64,000 nt of DNA from Saprospira grandis (GCF_027594745.1 NZ_CP110854.1:3613501-3677500); one strand, 5' to 3'. Shown: positions 25,559 through 34,375, numbered from the stretch's first letter. Numbers and translations: made by a program. Notes: generated from the letters alone by a model not told the origin.

Positions 25559-25945
25559 GTCTTTTTTCTTTGGGCTGTTTTCTTCGGCGGTTGGGCAGTT
25601 TTGGGTCCTTAAAAGTAGAAAAAGCGAACAAGGACTTTAGTCCTTCAGTTCGCTCAGTTAATAACCCTGGGCTTCAGCCCAGGGCGGTAAGGATAGCTGC
25701 CTGTTAGTCCCTCAACTTTTTCTTGCTAGTTATGAAGGGCGGGAAAGAGATAATAGAGAAGAAGCCTTTTCAGAACTAGTCAGTTTTGGGGCCATGGACT
25801 AAAGCCCATGGTTGTGGGGCTATGCAAACTGGCGGGCTAAAGCCCTTGTTTGCTGATGTGGCCTAGGGAAACAGAAAATCCCCTCGAATGAGGGGATGAC
25901 AATTTTTCAATAGCCTAGGGCCTTGGCCCTAGGGTTGGCCGAAGG
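25559..25945 (+). repeat. Palindrome-rich intergenic island 3
   Basis: No gene was seen. It has GCGAAC...GTTCGC around GGACTTTAGTCC (about 25623), CCCTGGGC-TTCA-GCCCAGGG, one GTTAGTCCCTCAACTTTTTC tag (25703), CCCCTCGAATGAGGGG and CCTAGGGCCTTGGCCCTAGG. It lies between GC-rich elements 9 and 10. Confidence 0.7.
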
Positions 25946-26065
25946 CCAAATCGGCCTAGGGGCCTGAAAGGGGGCCGCGCAGCGGCAGACCTAGGGCGAA
26001 GCCCGCAGGGCCGAGCAGACCTGCGAGCCCTGCAAGGGCCCGGCCGCCGAAGGCGGCAGGCCCCA
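25946..26065 (-). repeat. GC-rich structured element, copy 10 (-)
   Basis: Reverse backbone GCAGGGCCGAGCAGACCTGC at about 26007; slots GGGCGAAGCCC and a GCCGCGCAGCGGC-type stem; head hairpin GGCCGCCGAAGGCGGC. Confidence 0.8.
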
Positions 26066-26079
26066 AAAAAGAAAAAAAC

Positions 26080-27081
26080 TTAATCGACCTTTGCACTATC
26101 TTGGGCCATCAGTGTTTTGCTACGGATGATGTAATCGACCTTTTTGGGTTGATATTGTAAGTAGCTCACCGATTTGGGCTTGCGCTTCAATTGTAGGCGA
26201 ATGCTTTTGTTTTGGGTGGGATCAATTTTGGAGAAATCGGCAATAATTTCAAAATCTCTAGCCGATAAACGATCATAATCACTAAGGCCGACAATGCAGC
26301 TAATTTCGACCTTTTTGGGCAAGAGGACCAGCAATAAACTGTCTGGAATGCCCTTTTTTTGTATCTCCACCGCCAAGCGTTTTTCTGTGGTGGGCTCTAC
26401 GCTGGCAATCATCTTGACCTCATCGGGTTCAAAGCGGACATTGCTGTTGGGGTGGGGTTTGAGGCGCACCGTTTGAATGAGGCTAGAATTTACCTTTTGT
26501 TGGATGAGCGGGACGGTGGGCCAACTCTTAATTTCGCTGACTACAGAGGCCGGCCCATGAATTTTTACCGTGGCGGGCTGTAGCTGAATTTCCGATTTAA
26601 AATGATGCTGAGGAGCCAACTCCAGCTGATTATCTAGGACCAGAGGAATCTCCTTTTCGGCAGGTGCTTCGGGCTGCAATTGAATAAAATCGGGGCGAAT
26701 TTCTAGAATTTTGATATCATCGCTCAACTGTCGACTAATTCGACTTTTGATATTCATGGCGTTGAGCGTCTGGGGATTATCATCATGAATATTGAGGTCG
26801 AGTACAAATTCTCCTCTAGAAAACCAGCGGCCGAGCAGATCCCAGCCGCTAGCCTCCACATCAATATCGATATTATCGGGAGGGGGCAAACTGAGGACCT
26901 TATCTTCTGGCAGTTTGTATTCTAGGGCAAAGTTGAGGGTGCTTCGATAATTGTAGGAAAGTTTGGTAAAGAGCCAAAAGATGAAGGCAATACCAATGCA
27001 AATCATCAGTATTGCCCGATCGGTCTTCAAGAAGGCCTTAATCTCCTGCCTATTTGGCATCTTTGGCATCTTCATCGCCAT
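26080..27081 (-). CDS. YbbR-like (CdaR-type) membrane protein
   Basis: A 333-residue protein with one N-terminal membrane helix (RAILMICIGIAFIFWLFTKLS at residues about 23-43) and an extracytoplasmic part made of YbbR-like beta repeats (for example EIPLVLDNQLELAPQHHF and LAVEIQKKGIPDSL). In Firmicutes YbbR/CdaR regulates the diadenylate cyclase CdaA; in Bacteroidota it is mostly known from its conserved place beside yajC. The gene overlaps the end of yajC by 32 bp, so translation is coupled. The start lies in a Met-rich stretch (MAMKMPKMPN) and could be any of several ATGs. Confidence 0.8.
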   Translation of the reverse strand: MAMKMPKMPNRQEIKAFLKTDRAILMICIGIAFIFWLFTKLSYNYRSTLNFALEYKLPEDKVLSLPPPDNIDIDVEASGWDLLGRWFSRGEFVLDLNIHDDNPQTLNAMNIKSRISRQLSDDIKILEIRPDFIQLQPEAPAEKEIPLVLDNQLELAPQHHFKSEIQLQPATVKIHGPASVVSEIKSWPTVPLIQQKVNSSLIQTVRLKPHPNSNVRFEPDEVKMIASVEPTTEKRLAVEIQKKGIPDSLLLVLLPKKVEISCIVGLSDYDRLSARDFEIIADFSKIDPTQNKSIRLQLKRKPKSVSYLQYQPKKVDYIIRSKTLMAQDSAKVD

Positions 27082-27391
27082 AAACAGCTTGTGTCATATC
27101 TTTAGAAACGGCTTCTCTTTGGATAGTAATCATTGTTTTGGGGGCAATGATCAGCTCAATGGTATTTTCGGTAATATTGGCAATGCTACCATGTACACCA
27201 CCCATAGTGACCACTTTCTGGCCTTTTTTAAGTGAGCCGAAGAAGCTTTTTTGTTTTTTGCGCTCTTGTTGTTGAGGGCGGATCATCAAGAAATAGATGA
27301 TGATAATGGCCCCAAAAAGAAAGAGTAAATTGGTCCAACCTGCAGCGCCAGAATCGGCAGCCTGCCAAAGGAATAAAGAGAACTTTTGCAT
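27050..27391 (-). CDS. yajC: Preprotein translocase accessory subunit YajC
   Basis: A 113-residue single-span membrane protein of the SecDF-YajC complex. The helix is TNLLFLFGAIIIIYFLMIRPQQQERK, ending in the diagnostic MIRPQQ, followed by GSLKKGQKVVTMGGVHGSIANI. The N-terminus is about 15 residues longer than in Proteobacteria, which is usual here. It lies between DUF1573 and YbbR genes, an arrangement typical of Bacteroidota. Confidence 0.95.
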   Translation of the reverse strand: MQKFSLFLWQAADSGAAGWTNLLFLFGAIIIIYFLMIRPQQQERKKQKSFFGSLKKGQKVVTMGGVHGSIANITENTIELIIAPKTMITIQREAVSKDMTQAVYGDEDAKDAK

Positions 27392-27411
27392 ATTATTAGC
27401 TTAATAAAAAA

Positions 27412-27885
27412 TTAGTTAGCCACATTGGCTCGTATTTTCAAAACAGTTTTGTTGGGGATGGTATTGGCGGTAATATACACATCTTTTTCTTGGATGCCTT
27501 TTTTCCCTGTAGAATTAAATACTACCCGAATTTCGCCAGCTTCACCGGGGGCCAAAGGCTCTTTGGGCCATTGCGGGACGGTACAGCCGCAGTTGCCTCT
27601 AGCATTGGTAATATTGAGCGGCGATTTGCCCGTATTCTTAAACTTGAAGACATGTTCTACAGATTCGCCCTCTTTGATTTCGCCAAAATCAAAGGCCATT
27701 TCTTCAAAGACCATTTTGGCCGCCTCATTGGGGTCCAAGGGCTTATCGGCTGAAATAGGGTTGTGGTAGAGTTTTGTTTTGCCCAAAGGTTTGCTGTCCT
27801 GCACATCCTGTGCAGAGGGCATATCTGCCGAGGGAGTTTGGCAGGCGCCCAAAAGCAGCAGTAAGGGAAATAGCAGTTTTTTCAT
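27412..27885 (-). CDS. DUF1573-domain lipoprotein
   Basis: A 157-residue predicted lipoprotein: signal MKKLLFPLLLLLGAC with lipobox LGAC (Cys15). The DUF1573 immunoglobulin-like domain spans residues about 50-157 with the hallmark FDFGEIKEGESVEHVFKFKNTG and the cysteine pair in NARGNCGCTVPQWPKEPLAPGE. The function in the family is unknown. It is the gene before yajC, 20 bp apart. Confidence 0.9.
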   Translation of the reverse strand: MKKLLFPLLLLLGACQTPSADMPSAQDVQDSKPLGKTKLYHNPISADKPLDPNEAAKMVFEEMAFDFGEIKEGESVEHVFKFKNTGKSPLNITNARGNCGCTVPQWPKEPLAPGEAGEIRVVFNSTGKKGIQEKDVYITANTIPNKTVLKIRANVAN

Positions 27886-27915
27886 AGTCTATAGATCTTT
27901 GGTCCAGTGATTTGA

Positions 27916-27937
27916 GGGCGAGGCCAGCGCCTCGCCC
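27916..27937. other. GC-rich hairpin between ompA-like and DUF1573 genes
   Basis: GGGCGAGGC pairs with GCCTCGCCC around a CAGC loop. There is no U-run, so it is more likely a processing or attenuation hairpin within the operon than a full terminator. Confidence 0.4.
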
Positions 27938-27945
27938 CCAAGATT

Positions 27946-29202
27946 CTATTTAAAGAGAATAAATTCTACACGTCGGTTTTGAGCACGACCTTCTTTAGTA
28001 TCATTAGAGACCAAAGGCTGGGTCTCGCCAAACCCTTTGTGAGAAAGTCGACTAGCCGAAATTCCTTCTTGGATCAGGAAGTCGTAGCAAGCTTTGGCGC
28101 GTTTTCTAGACAAAAGCAGGTTATTGCTCGTTCCGCCCAAGTTATCGGTATGTCCCTGGATCTTGAGCTGATGCTCGGGATAGCGCTTGAGCAAGTCGGC
28201 CATCTCTTTCAGTATTTCTTTAGAGCTAGGCAACAAAACGGCATTGCCCGTCTCAAAGTGTACCTCTTTCATGGCCCGATCCAAGATGTCTTGATCGGCT
28301 TTTTTGATTTCGGGACAACCTTGGTTTTCTTTGGGGCCAGCTTCTTCGGGGCAGTTGTCTTCCTTGTCTGGAATCCCATCGCCATCTGTATCGGGGCAGC
28401 CCTTGAATTCGGCTAAGCCGGCTTGTTCTGGACAATCATCTTTCTTATCTGGAATTCCGTCCCCATCTGTATCGGGGCAGCCCTTAAACTCGGCCAAGCC
28501 CGCTGTTTGGGGACAATCATCCTGCTCGTCGATAATGCCATCTCCATCGCTGTCTTTGGGGGGAGGGGGAGGCGGAATCGCCTTCTCTTCCTTTTTGCCC
28601 AATTGGAATACAGCGCCCAGCCCTAGTGCAAAGTTTGACTTTTGCGTAAGCAAGGAGGCTCGGTATTCGGCTTGCAGCTCTAGGCTGATCTTATCGTTTA
28701 GAGGAACTTTTGCTCCCAAGCCCAAGGGAATCTGCAGGTCCAAGGGATTGTTTTCTCGCTCTGTCATATAAACAGGGGCAAGTCCCGCCAAAATATAAGG
28801 TTGTACAGCCGCCTCCTCAGAGAGGATATAGCCATTGGCAAACTTATAATGGGCCTGCAAATCTAAACCAATTCCTAACTCATTAGGGTAGATGCGCTCT
28901 TCGCAAGGGGTCGTGACACACAAAATCCGACTATCCTCATGGTAGGCATCAATAGTGCCCAAGCGCAAGCCCGCCGATAAATTAAAGGAGGGATTCAAGT
29001 AATAGCGATAAGCAAACTCCCCCCCAAAGGTCCAATCTTGAGGGGCCAAAAACCGATCTGTACGCATTTTATGCGACTCATCTAAAGAGACATAATCATG
29101 GGCCAATACTTTGGCCGAAATAGCATGCCGCTGCTCGGCAGATTGGGCAAAAAGCCCAGCATTAGCCAAGAGCGCAAAAAATAAAACAGTGATTTTTTTC
29201 AT
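27946..29202 (-). CDS. OmpA-family outer-membrane protein with thrombospondin type 3 repeats
   Basis: A 418-residue protein: signal peptide MKKITVLFFALLANAGLFAQ; an outer-membrane beta-barrel at about 20-205; a Pro6 linker (AIPPPPPPKDS); three calcium-binding TSP3-like repeats (DSDGDGIIDEQDDCP, DTDGDGIPDKKDDCP, DTDGDGIPDKEDNCP) at about 215-295; and a C-terminal OmpA peptidoglycan-binding domain (VHFETGNAVLLPSSKEIL, LKIQGHTDNLGGTSNN, LSRKRAKACYDFL, GFGETQPL, NRRVEFILF). It anchors the outer membrane to the cell wall. It lies between nusB and DUF1573 on the same strand. Confidence 0.92.
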   Translation of the reverse strand: MKKITVLFFALLANAGLFAQSAEQRHAISAKVLAHDYVSLDESHKMRTDRFLAPQDWTFGGEFAYRYYLNPSFNLSAGLRLGTIDAYHEDSRILCVTTPCEERIYPNELGIGLDLQAHYKFANGYILSEEAAVQPYILAGLAPVYMTERENNPLDLQIPLGLGAKVPLNDKISLELQAEYRASLLTQKSNFALGLGAVFQLGKKEEKAIPPPPPPKDSDGDGIIDEQDDCPQTAGLAEFKGCPDTDGDGIPDKKDDCPEQAGLAEFKGCPDTDGDGIPDKEDNCPEEAGPKENQGCPEIKKADQDILDRAMKEVHFETGNAVLLPSSKEILKEMADLLKRYPEHQLKIQGHTDNLGGTSNNLLLSRKRAKACYDFLIQEGISASRLSHKGFGETQPLVSNDTKEGRAQNRRVEFILFK

Positions 29203-29219
29203 AAGGGGGAGTGCTTTGA

Positions 29220-30155
29220 TTATTTATCCAAAAGACCTCGACCTTCCTTATTGATGCGGCCCTCTTTCTGTAGTTCCTGCATCAGGCGGTCAAGAATGCC
29301 ATTAATAAAGCGTTTACTTTTGTCAGTACTATAGGTTTTGGCCAAATTAACATATTCGTTAATAGTCACCTTGGTCGGAATAGAAGGGAAATAAAGGAAT
29401 TCGCAAAGGCCCATCTTCATCAAGGTCATATCAATAACGGCAACCCGATCTTCCTGCCAGTTGTTCAAACGGCTGGCAATCAATTCGGTCAATTGCTCTT
29501 CTTTGCGCAACACCAAATAAAGCAACTCCTTGCCCAAATCCTCCACAAACTCAGGGTTGGGCTTTTGGCTCAAGAAAAACTCCTTGTTATCGGGCAAAGC
29601 ACGCAAAGAACGCTTAATGGCCCCATAAATAAGCGATTCATCATCGGGCCAAGTCGGAAAATAATCCGTCATCTGCTCCATAAAGACCTCATCCTCTCGC
29701 ATGCACATATACAAACGAACCAAGGCATACTGATGCTCCCGAATTGGCGTATTCTCCATTTCGCGGTAGCTCTCGTAATATTCTTCTGCAGTAAATTTCT
29801 TAAACAAACGACGAACAGTGTCCTGGTCTACCATCTGCAAAATGCCTTCTTTCTTAATGAGCTTCTGAAAAGCCTCATTTTCTCTGATCGCAGCAATGAC
29901 CGGATTCTCATATAGTTTTCTAGACGCTTTTTTGTCTAGCTCTGTAGGGACAAATTTGTTGCTCTTGATTTCATAGTCCTTGCGGCTAAAAAATGCAATC
30001 TGCGTAATATAATGTACGCTGAGCAAATACAGCCGATAACTCTCCTGTACGGCTTTCAAAAAATTGCGCTCGGCAACTGCGGTGTTGTCTTCTTTTACAG
30101 ACTGCGCATAAAGGGTCTGCAATACCTTAATCCGGATGTTGTTTCTACTTAGCAT
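29220..30155 (-). CDS. nusB: Transcription antitermination factor NusB
   Basis: A 311-residue protein, roughly twice the proteobacterial length, as usual in Bacteroidota. It starts RNNIRIKVLQTLYAQSVKED. The C-terminal NusB core is ELIASRLNNWQEDRVAVIDMTLMKMGLCEFLYFPSIPTKVTINEYVNLAKTYS... with the family ending FINGILDRLM. NusB binds boxA RNA with NusE (S10) in rRNA antitermination. It is first in a run nusB - ompA-like - DUF1573 - yajC - YbbR. Confidence 0.93.
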   Translation of the reverse strand: MLSRNNIRIKVLQTLYAQSVKEDNTAVAERNFLKAVQESYRLYLLSVHYITQIAFFSRKDYEIKSNKFVPTELDKKASRKLYENPVIAAIRENEAFQKLIKKEGILQMVDQDTVRRLFKKFTAEEYYESYREMENTPIREHQYALVRLYMCMREDEVFMEQMTDYFPTWPDDESLIYGAIKRSLRALPDNKEFFLSQKPNPEFVEDLGKELLYLVLRKEEQLTELIASRLNNWQEDRVAVIDMTLMKMGLCEFLYFPSIPTKVTINEYVNLAKTYSTDKSKRFINGILDRLMQELQKEGRINKEGRGLLDK

Positions 30156-30294
30156 TATTGTGTTTTGCCAAAGATGATGGTAAGAACTTTAAGACGAAAG
30201 CCCCGCTTGATGTCAGGACCTCCTAAATTTTCCGCTAAGGTACAAAATCTATCTAAAAGAAGAGGCGATTTTAAGGCCGAGCTAACTATAGGCC

Positions 30295-30334
30295 CAAAAA
30301 AAAAGGTGCTAAGCAATCTTTGCTTAACACCTTA
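30295..30334 (-). terminator. Terminator upstream of nusB
   Basis: AAGGTGCTAAGCA pairs with TGCTTAACACCTT (one mismatch region). On the minus strand it is followed by T10. It ends no recognised gene, hence the small RNA proposal. Confidence 0.75.
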
Positions 30335-30440
30335 GACCTAACTTAACTAACTTTGTAAGAACTTTTTCAGGAGGTATAAAAAGAAGCTTTTTGTGCTTCT
30401 CGTACCTTTATGACTGTATTCCCGTTTTTGTTACCCTCCA
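30295..30440 (-). ncRNA. Candidate small RNA ending at its own terminator
   Basis: Between the YceI terminator (30455-30500) and the nusB gene there is a second minus-strand terminator. The DNA between them contains no ORF but has an AGGTA...GAAGC / GCTTC...TACCT hairpin (about 30366-30401 on the plus strand). A transcript starting near 30440 and ending at 30295 would be about 140 nt. No known RNA family was recognised. Confidence 0.3.
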
Positions 30441-30454
30441 AAGGCAAGTTTTTT

Positions 30455-30500
30455 AAAAAAAAATAAAAAAAAGCCGCTAAGCGGTTGGGCTTAGCGGCTT
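30455..30500 (-). terminator. Terminator after the YceI gene
   Basis: A perfect GCCGCTAAG / CTTAGCGGC stem with an 8-nt loop, followed on the minus strand by T8 and a second T run. Confidence 0.88.
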
Positions 30501-30526
30501 AAGTGCTTGACAATTAGCAAATTGGC

Positions 30527-31177
30527 TTATTTTGCAGCCAAGCTAATTTTTAGCCCCATTTCGTCAGCAATGAGGTCGTCTTTCTTTCCTTCAAAGTCAA
30601 TACCCCATACAGAACGCTTGATTGTGAACTGAGGAGTGCTCGCTTTCAAACCAGAATCGCCTAGGCTAACATTGGCCGGAATAGTTACGCTCTTCTCAAT
30701 GTCGCGCATTTTAAGGTTACCCTCAATGCGGTGAGTAACGCCCTCTTCCCCTTCTACGGCTTCTACCGAAGTAATAGTGAATGTAGCAGTAGGAAATTTC
30801 TCTACCTCAAAGAAATCACCCGTCTTCAAGTGGCCTTCTAGGTCCTCTTTACCAGAACCAGCCTCCAAATCCAACACATTGATGCTGGCCATATCCAACA
30901 CAAAGCTACCGCCAATAAGCTGACCCTCTTTTACCTGCAATTCTCCAGACTGCAATTTCAAGTCGCCATTGTGGCTGCCCGATACTTTGTTTCCTACCCA
31001 CTCTACTTTAGAGCTGGCCACATCTACAGCCAATGTCTTGGCCTCGGCAGCTTTTTCGGTATCTACAGCTTTGGCCTCATTAGCCTCTACTTTCTCCCCC
31101 TCAGGAGCCTCTACGCAAGAGGTTACTACAAATCCAAGGGCCATCATCAAAAATAAGCTGCGAAATAGTGTTTTCAT
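30527..31177 (-). CDS. YceI-family lipoprotein
   Basis: A 216-residue predicted lipoprotein. The start is set at ATG 31177, giving MKTLFRSLFLMMALGFVVTSC with Cys21 after VTS; an upstream in-frame start at 31225 would add 16 non-signal residues. A linker rich in Glu/Ala/Lys is followed by a YceI lipocalin-like beta-barrel at about 50-216 (SKVEWVGNKVSGSHNGDLKL, DLEGHLKTGDFFEVEKFPTATF, IEGNLKMRDIEKSVTIP, WGIDFEGKKDDLIADEMGLKI). YceI proteins bind isoprenoid-type lipids in the periplasm. Confidence 0.9.
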   Translation of the reverse strand: MKTLFRSLFLMMALGFVVTSCVEAPEGEKVEANEAKAVDTEKAAEAKTLAVDVASSKVEWVGNKVSGSHNGDLKLQSGELQVKEGQLIGGSFVLDMASINVLDLEAGSGKEDLEGHLKTGDFFEVEKFPTATFTITSVEAVEGEEGVTHRIEGNLKMRDIEKSVTIPANVSLGDSGLKASTPQFTIKRSVWGIDFEGKKDDLIADEMGLKISLAAK

Positions 31178-31386
31178 AAGTCTTCTAAATTTGAATTGTT
31201 TTGCTAGAATTAACGAACTTGACAAACAGCAGGCCGAGTAAATAGTTTTATATCTCTCGACTTTATTTGTTGCCTATTGCAAATATAAGCATTGTTTTGA
31301 CAATTGATGTATAGACATCTAATTTTTTCAAAAAAATTATTTTCCTCAGCCAAAAGGGGAGGACTTGCTGTAGTAGATTGATTTTT

Positions 31387-31522
31387 TGGGGCTGCCCCGG
31401 CCGTTGGCCGGGTCGGGCTGTGCGGGGGCTCGCTGTTCGCTCGGCCCTGCGCTTTTTCGCTACGCTCAAAAGCTGGGTCTGGCCTGCGGCCACCCCCTAC
31501 CATCCCTCAGCCGAGGCCCGCG
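31387..31522 (+). repeat. GC-rich structured element, copy 11 (+)
   Basis: Head hairpin CCCGGCC-GTT-GGCCGGG, backbone TTCGCTCGGCCCTGCG at about 31437, slot GCTTTTTCGCTACGCTCAAAAGC split as a U/A stem around cgctacgc, then GGCCTGCGGCC. Its tail runs into the 3' end of the 31523 gene. Confidence 0.8.
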
Positions 31523-32218
31523 CTAATCTTCTTTTTGGCTCTTGCGCTTCTCTTCCCGTATAAAGGAGCTTTCATAAGTGCAGTAGCGCTCATATTTGGC
31601 GGTATTGACGCCCTGCCAAATATCTTTGCCCACTTGGCCCATTTTGAGCATTTGCTCATATAAACGGTTGCCCAAAATTACCCGATTTTCTACAGAAATA
31701 TCTCGGTCCGATACCCGATCGGCTTTGATGTGTAAGGCCAGCTCAAAGGCTTGGTTGGCCCGATGCAGCTCATCGAGCTGCGGCTGATTGAGGCCCACAT
31801 CTTCCAAATGGGCCAGACTCTGTTGCCCCACCCGAATAACTCTTTTGGCACATAAGTATAGCTTGGGGTCACTCATATCACTGAGCTTGCTGGTCCCAAA
31901 CTTACGGTAACGGCCCGATTTGCTATGGTACTTTTGGCCCACTCGGTTCATGATGCCCCGAATCAAACGACGCACTTCTGCCGCAGCATCTTGCTTCTTT
32001 TCTGTGGCCACCATTTGCTCGCCCATCAATTCCTCATCAGTGGGAATATCAGAGAAGTCTTTGACCAATTGCTCAAAGGCCGCTATATGCCCCGATAAAA
32101 TGCCATACTGGGCAAACTCTTTTTGGTCCTCCTTGAGCTGAATGAGGAGCTCCATGGCCTGCTCAAATAATTGAGCATCCGAATAATTATAGGCTCTAAA
32201 AACAGATTGTTTTTTCAT
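31523..32218 (-). CDS. Conserved-looking helical protein of unknown function
   Basis: A 231-residue soluble protein with no signal peptide or membrane segment. It appears all-helical (SDAQLFEQAMELLIQLKEDQKEF; AAAEVRRLIRGIMNRVGQKYH; QPQLDELHRANQAFELALHI), with a basic middle (YHSKSGRYRKFGTSKL) and a basic tail (REEKRKSQKED). The helical spacing suggests a four-helix-bundle-like fold. The family is not recognised. Codon use matches the neighbours and the start ATG 32218 is clean. It is the only gene between GC-rich elements 11 and 12. Confidence 0.6.
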   Translation of the reverse strand: MKKQSVFRAYNYSDAQLFEQAMELLIQLKEDQKEFAQYGILSGHIAAFEQLVKDFSDIPTDEELMGEQMVATEKKQDAAAEVRRLIRGIMNRVGQKYHSKSGRYRKFGTSKLSDMSDPKLYLCAKRVIRVGQQSLAHLEDVGLNQPQLDELHRANQAFELALHIKADRVSDRDISVENRVILGNRLYEQMLKMGQVGKDIWQGVNTAKYERYCTYESSFIREEKRKSQKED

Positions 32219-32344
32219 CGCTTTTTTTGTTTAGACGCCTAAATATAAACGTTTTAAATAAATTGTAGAAATTGGTCCGTTGGAAATATCTTGTTTGATG
32301 GTTTTTTGCCCCAAAACTGCCTGCTAAAGGCCACAGCCAATATG

Positions 32345-32521
32345 GCCGAAGGCCAAACGGCCTAGCGATGCGAAAGGGGGCGGCGCAGCCGCAGACCAAG
32401 GCCGTTAGGCCGCAGGGCCGAGCAGACCTGCGAGCCCTGACAACAAGGACTTTAGTCCGCAGTTCGACGACCAAAGGGAGTAACCGTAGCGCCGCAAGGC
32501 GAAGCCGCAGCGGAGGCCCCA
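32345..32521 (-). repeat. GC-rich structured element, copy 12 (-)
   Basis: Reverse backbone GCAGGGCCGAGCAGACCTGC at about 32412. Slots are GGCCGTTAGGCC and GGCGGCGCAGCCGC; the head carries CGCCGCAAGGCG and GGAGGCCCC. Confidence 0.8.
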
Positions 32522-32593
32522 AATTATTCTGATTTACTTCCTAATGATTAGACAATTTGCTTAATTGAGTCCTAAACCTTTAGAAACATCCCC

Positions 32594-33589
32594 ATGAATA
32601 AATTACTTTTGCCCCTACTGCTCTGTTTTTCTTTTCTTGCAACGGCCCAAGAAACTGACCATTTAGCAAGCGCTGTTTTATTGAAGAATAGTCTGCGGCT
32701 AAATGCATATTGTTCAACTATTTTGGCGCAGGATACAGCCGCTCATCAGGCTTTGAAACTAGAACTGCTAGACTACTTAGGGGATACGACTAAACAGTAT
32801 GTTTTGTATCGGAACAGGGAGGGGCAGAGCAAATATTTTGTGCAAACAGAAAGGCAGCTTGTGGTCATTTATCTCCTTTCGGTACTTCATCGTGGAAATG
32901 ATACCTTTGCTGATGAATTAAGTATTTATGACTATAGAAACAAGCAGGAGTTGAGGAGCAATACTCCCGCTTTTGAGCTTCTTGTAGAGGAGATGAAGGC
33001 CTGGGCCAAGGGCGAGCAGAAGCGCTTTCCCTTAGCGGAAGGAGAGTTGTATTGGGGGCTTGATAGCTGTCCCTGCAGGAATCTTCGAGATATACAAGCA
33101 AAAGAAGACTACCATTTAGATAGCTTGATCTTATTGAAGGAGTATAATTGGCTATATACGCTTGCTGCCTGTGATACAGCTGCCCATCAGGCTTTGAAAC
33201 TGCAGCTACTGCAGTACTTAGGCGATACCGCAAGGCAAATCTCTTTTTTGCATTATGAAAATAGCAAGGATGAATCCTTTGTAGAGCTCAATACAGTGAC
33301 TGTTCGTAAGAAAATAGAAAGGCGGTTAGCCGCTATGTATATTCTTTCGGCCCTTCATTATCGAACGAATAGATTTAGCCGTCAATTTTGTATTTATGAT
33401 GATGAAAATAAGCGAGAACTGAAGCCTAGCGATCCCGCTTTTGAGCTTCTTGTAGAGGAGATGAAAGCCTGGGCCAAGGGGGAGCAGAAGCAGTTTCCCC
33501 TAGAAAAAGGAGGGTTTTCTTGGGGTCTGCCAGAGATGAGTTCTGAAAAGGTATTGAAGGCACTTAGAGGAGGAGCTGGCAGAGAATAA
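32594..33589 (+). CDS. Exported protein with internal duplication, unknown function
   Basis: A 331-residue protein with a signal peptide (MNKLLLPLLLCFSFLATAQ). Two homologous halves are obvious. Both contain DTAAHQALKL, then a YLGDT segment, then an Arg-Gln-Leu / Arg-Leu-Ala helix with LSxLHxR, then IYDxxNKxEL, then PAFELLVEEMKAWAKGEQK followed by FPL and a Trp-Gly-Leu. A CPC motif lies between the halves. No known family is recognised. The downstream gene encodes a shorter relative of similar style, separated by about 30 bp, so the two probably form a unit. Confidence 0.6.
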   Translation: MNKLLLPLLLCFSFLATAQETDHLASAVLLKNSLRLNAYCSTILAQDTAAHQALKLELLDYLGDTTKQYVLYRNREGQSKYFVQTERQLVVIYLLSVLHRGNDTFADELSIYDYRNKQELRSNTPAFELLVEEMKAWAKGEQKRFPLAEGELYWGLDSCPCRNLRDIQAKEDYHLDSLILLKEYNWLYTLAACDTAAHQALKLQLLQYLGDTARQISFLHYENSKDESFVELNTVTVRKKIERRLAAMYILSALHYRTNRFSRQFCIYDDENKRELKPSDPAFELLVEEMKAWAKGEQKQFPLEKGGFSWGLPEMSSEKVLKALRGGAGRE

Positions 33590-33619
33590 CTAGCTATTTT
33601 GAGAACGAAAAGAAAAATA

Positions 33620-34318
33620 ATGAACAAACTATACCCTTATTTATTGGCCCTGTTGTTTCCTTACTGGGCCCTAGCGCAAACTCCCAAGGAAACTGTAGAT
33701 AGCCTTTTAGAGGAATATGAGTATGTTGATCAGCTAGCGGGAGAATTAAGCCTAGCCCAAAAGGAGCAATTGATTGCAGAGCTGATGTTGCGCTTAAAAC
33801 AGGCGGATAATTACTTCCTCTGTAGTTGGCCCTTGACGCTGAATGACTCGCTCAGAGATTTTCGGTCTGAATATGGGCTTCCGTATGACTTAATTTTGGA
33901 AGTGCCCGCCAAAAAAATAGTCTTAATGTATTTGATTGATAAGCTGGCTTTTGATGATGCTATTGAATATTATGTATTGAAACACTATGAGGTTTATGCA
34001 GAAGACTCTTGCAGGTCTTTCCCTGCATATTTTCAGAAAGAAGGCTATGATTACAATAGGGCGAGCTGTGGAATGCCTATTGCGGACTTAAATATTACAG
34101 TAAATGAAGCCTTTCTTGAGCAACTAACAGCAGTCTATCAAGCTTGGTATCTGCAGATGAAAGAAAAGGGCCTGAAGGAGCTGGTTGATCAATCCATAAA
34201 ACCTCTAGATGCTACGCCCTACCGTTGGTGCACGGCAGAAGTCCATGAGGTGACGGAACGCAATAAAGTAAGGGTGTACAACGAATTTATGCGAAAATTG
34301 AGGTCTACTAAGGATTAA
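33620..34318 (+). CDS. Exported protein, probable relative of the preceding gene
   Basis: A 232-residue protein. ATG 33620 is chosen because it begins a signal peptide (MNKLYPYLLALLFPYWALAQ); an upstream ATG at 33599 would add MRTKRKI. Like its neighbour it is helical, with repeated LEQL / KEKGLKELV helices, and has four cysteines (CSWPL, DSCRSFP, RASCGMP, YRWCTAE) that could form disulfides in the periplasm. Function and family are unknown. Confidence 0.55.
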   Translation: MNKLYPYLLALLFPYWALAQTPKETVDSLLEEYEYVDQLAGELSLAQKEQLIAELMLRLKQADNYFLCSWPLTLNDSLRDFRSEYGLPYDLILEVPAKKIVLMYLIDKLAFDDAIEYYVLKHYEVYAEDSCRSFPAYFQKEGYDYNRASCGMPIADLNITVNEAFLEQLTAVYQAWYLQMKEKGLKELVDQSIKPLDATPYRWCTAEVHEVTERNKVRVYNEFMRKLRSTKD

Positions 34319-34345
34319 AGGGGAGGCTATTCTCAACCTAATAAA

Positions 34346-34375
34346 ATGGGCTGAAGGTTAAAACCTTCAGCCCAT
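34346..34375. terminator. Palindromic terminator-like hairpin
   Basis: ATGGGCTGAAGGTT pairs with AACCTTCAGCCCAT around an AA loop. The arms match the style of the palindromes in the intergenic islands. There is only a weak T run, so termination is uncertain. Confidence 0.45.
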
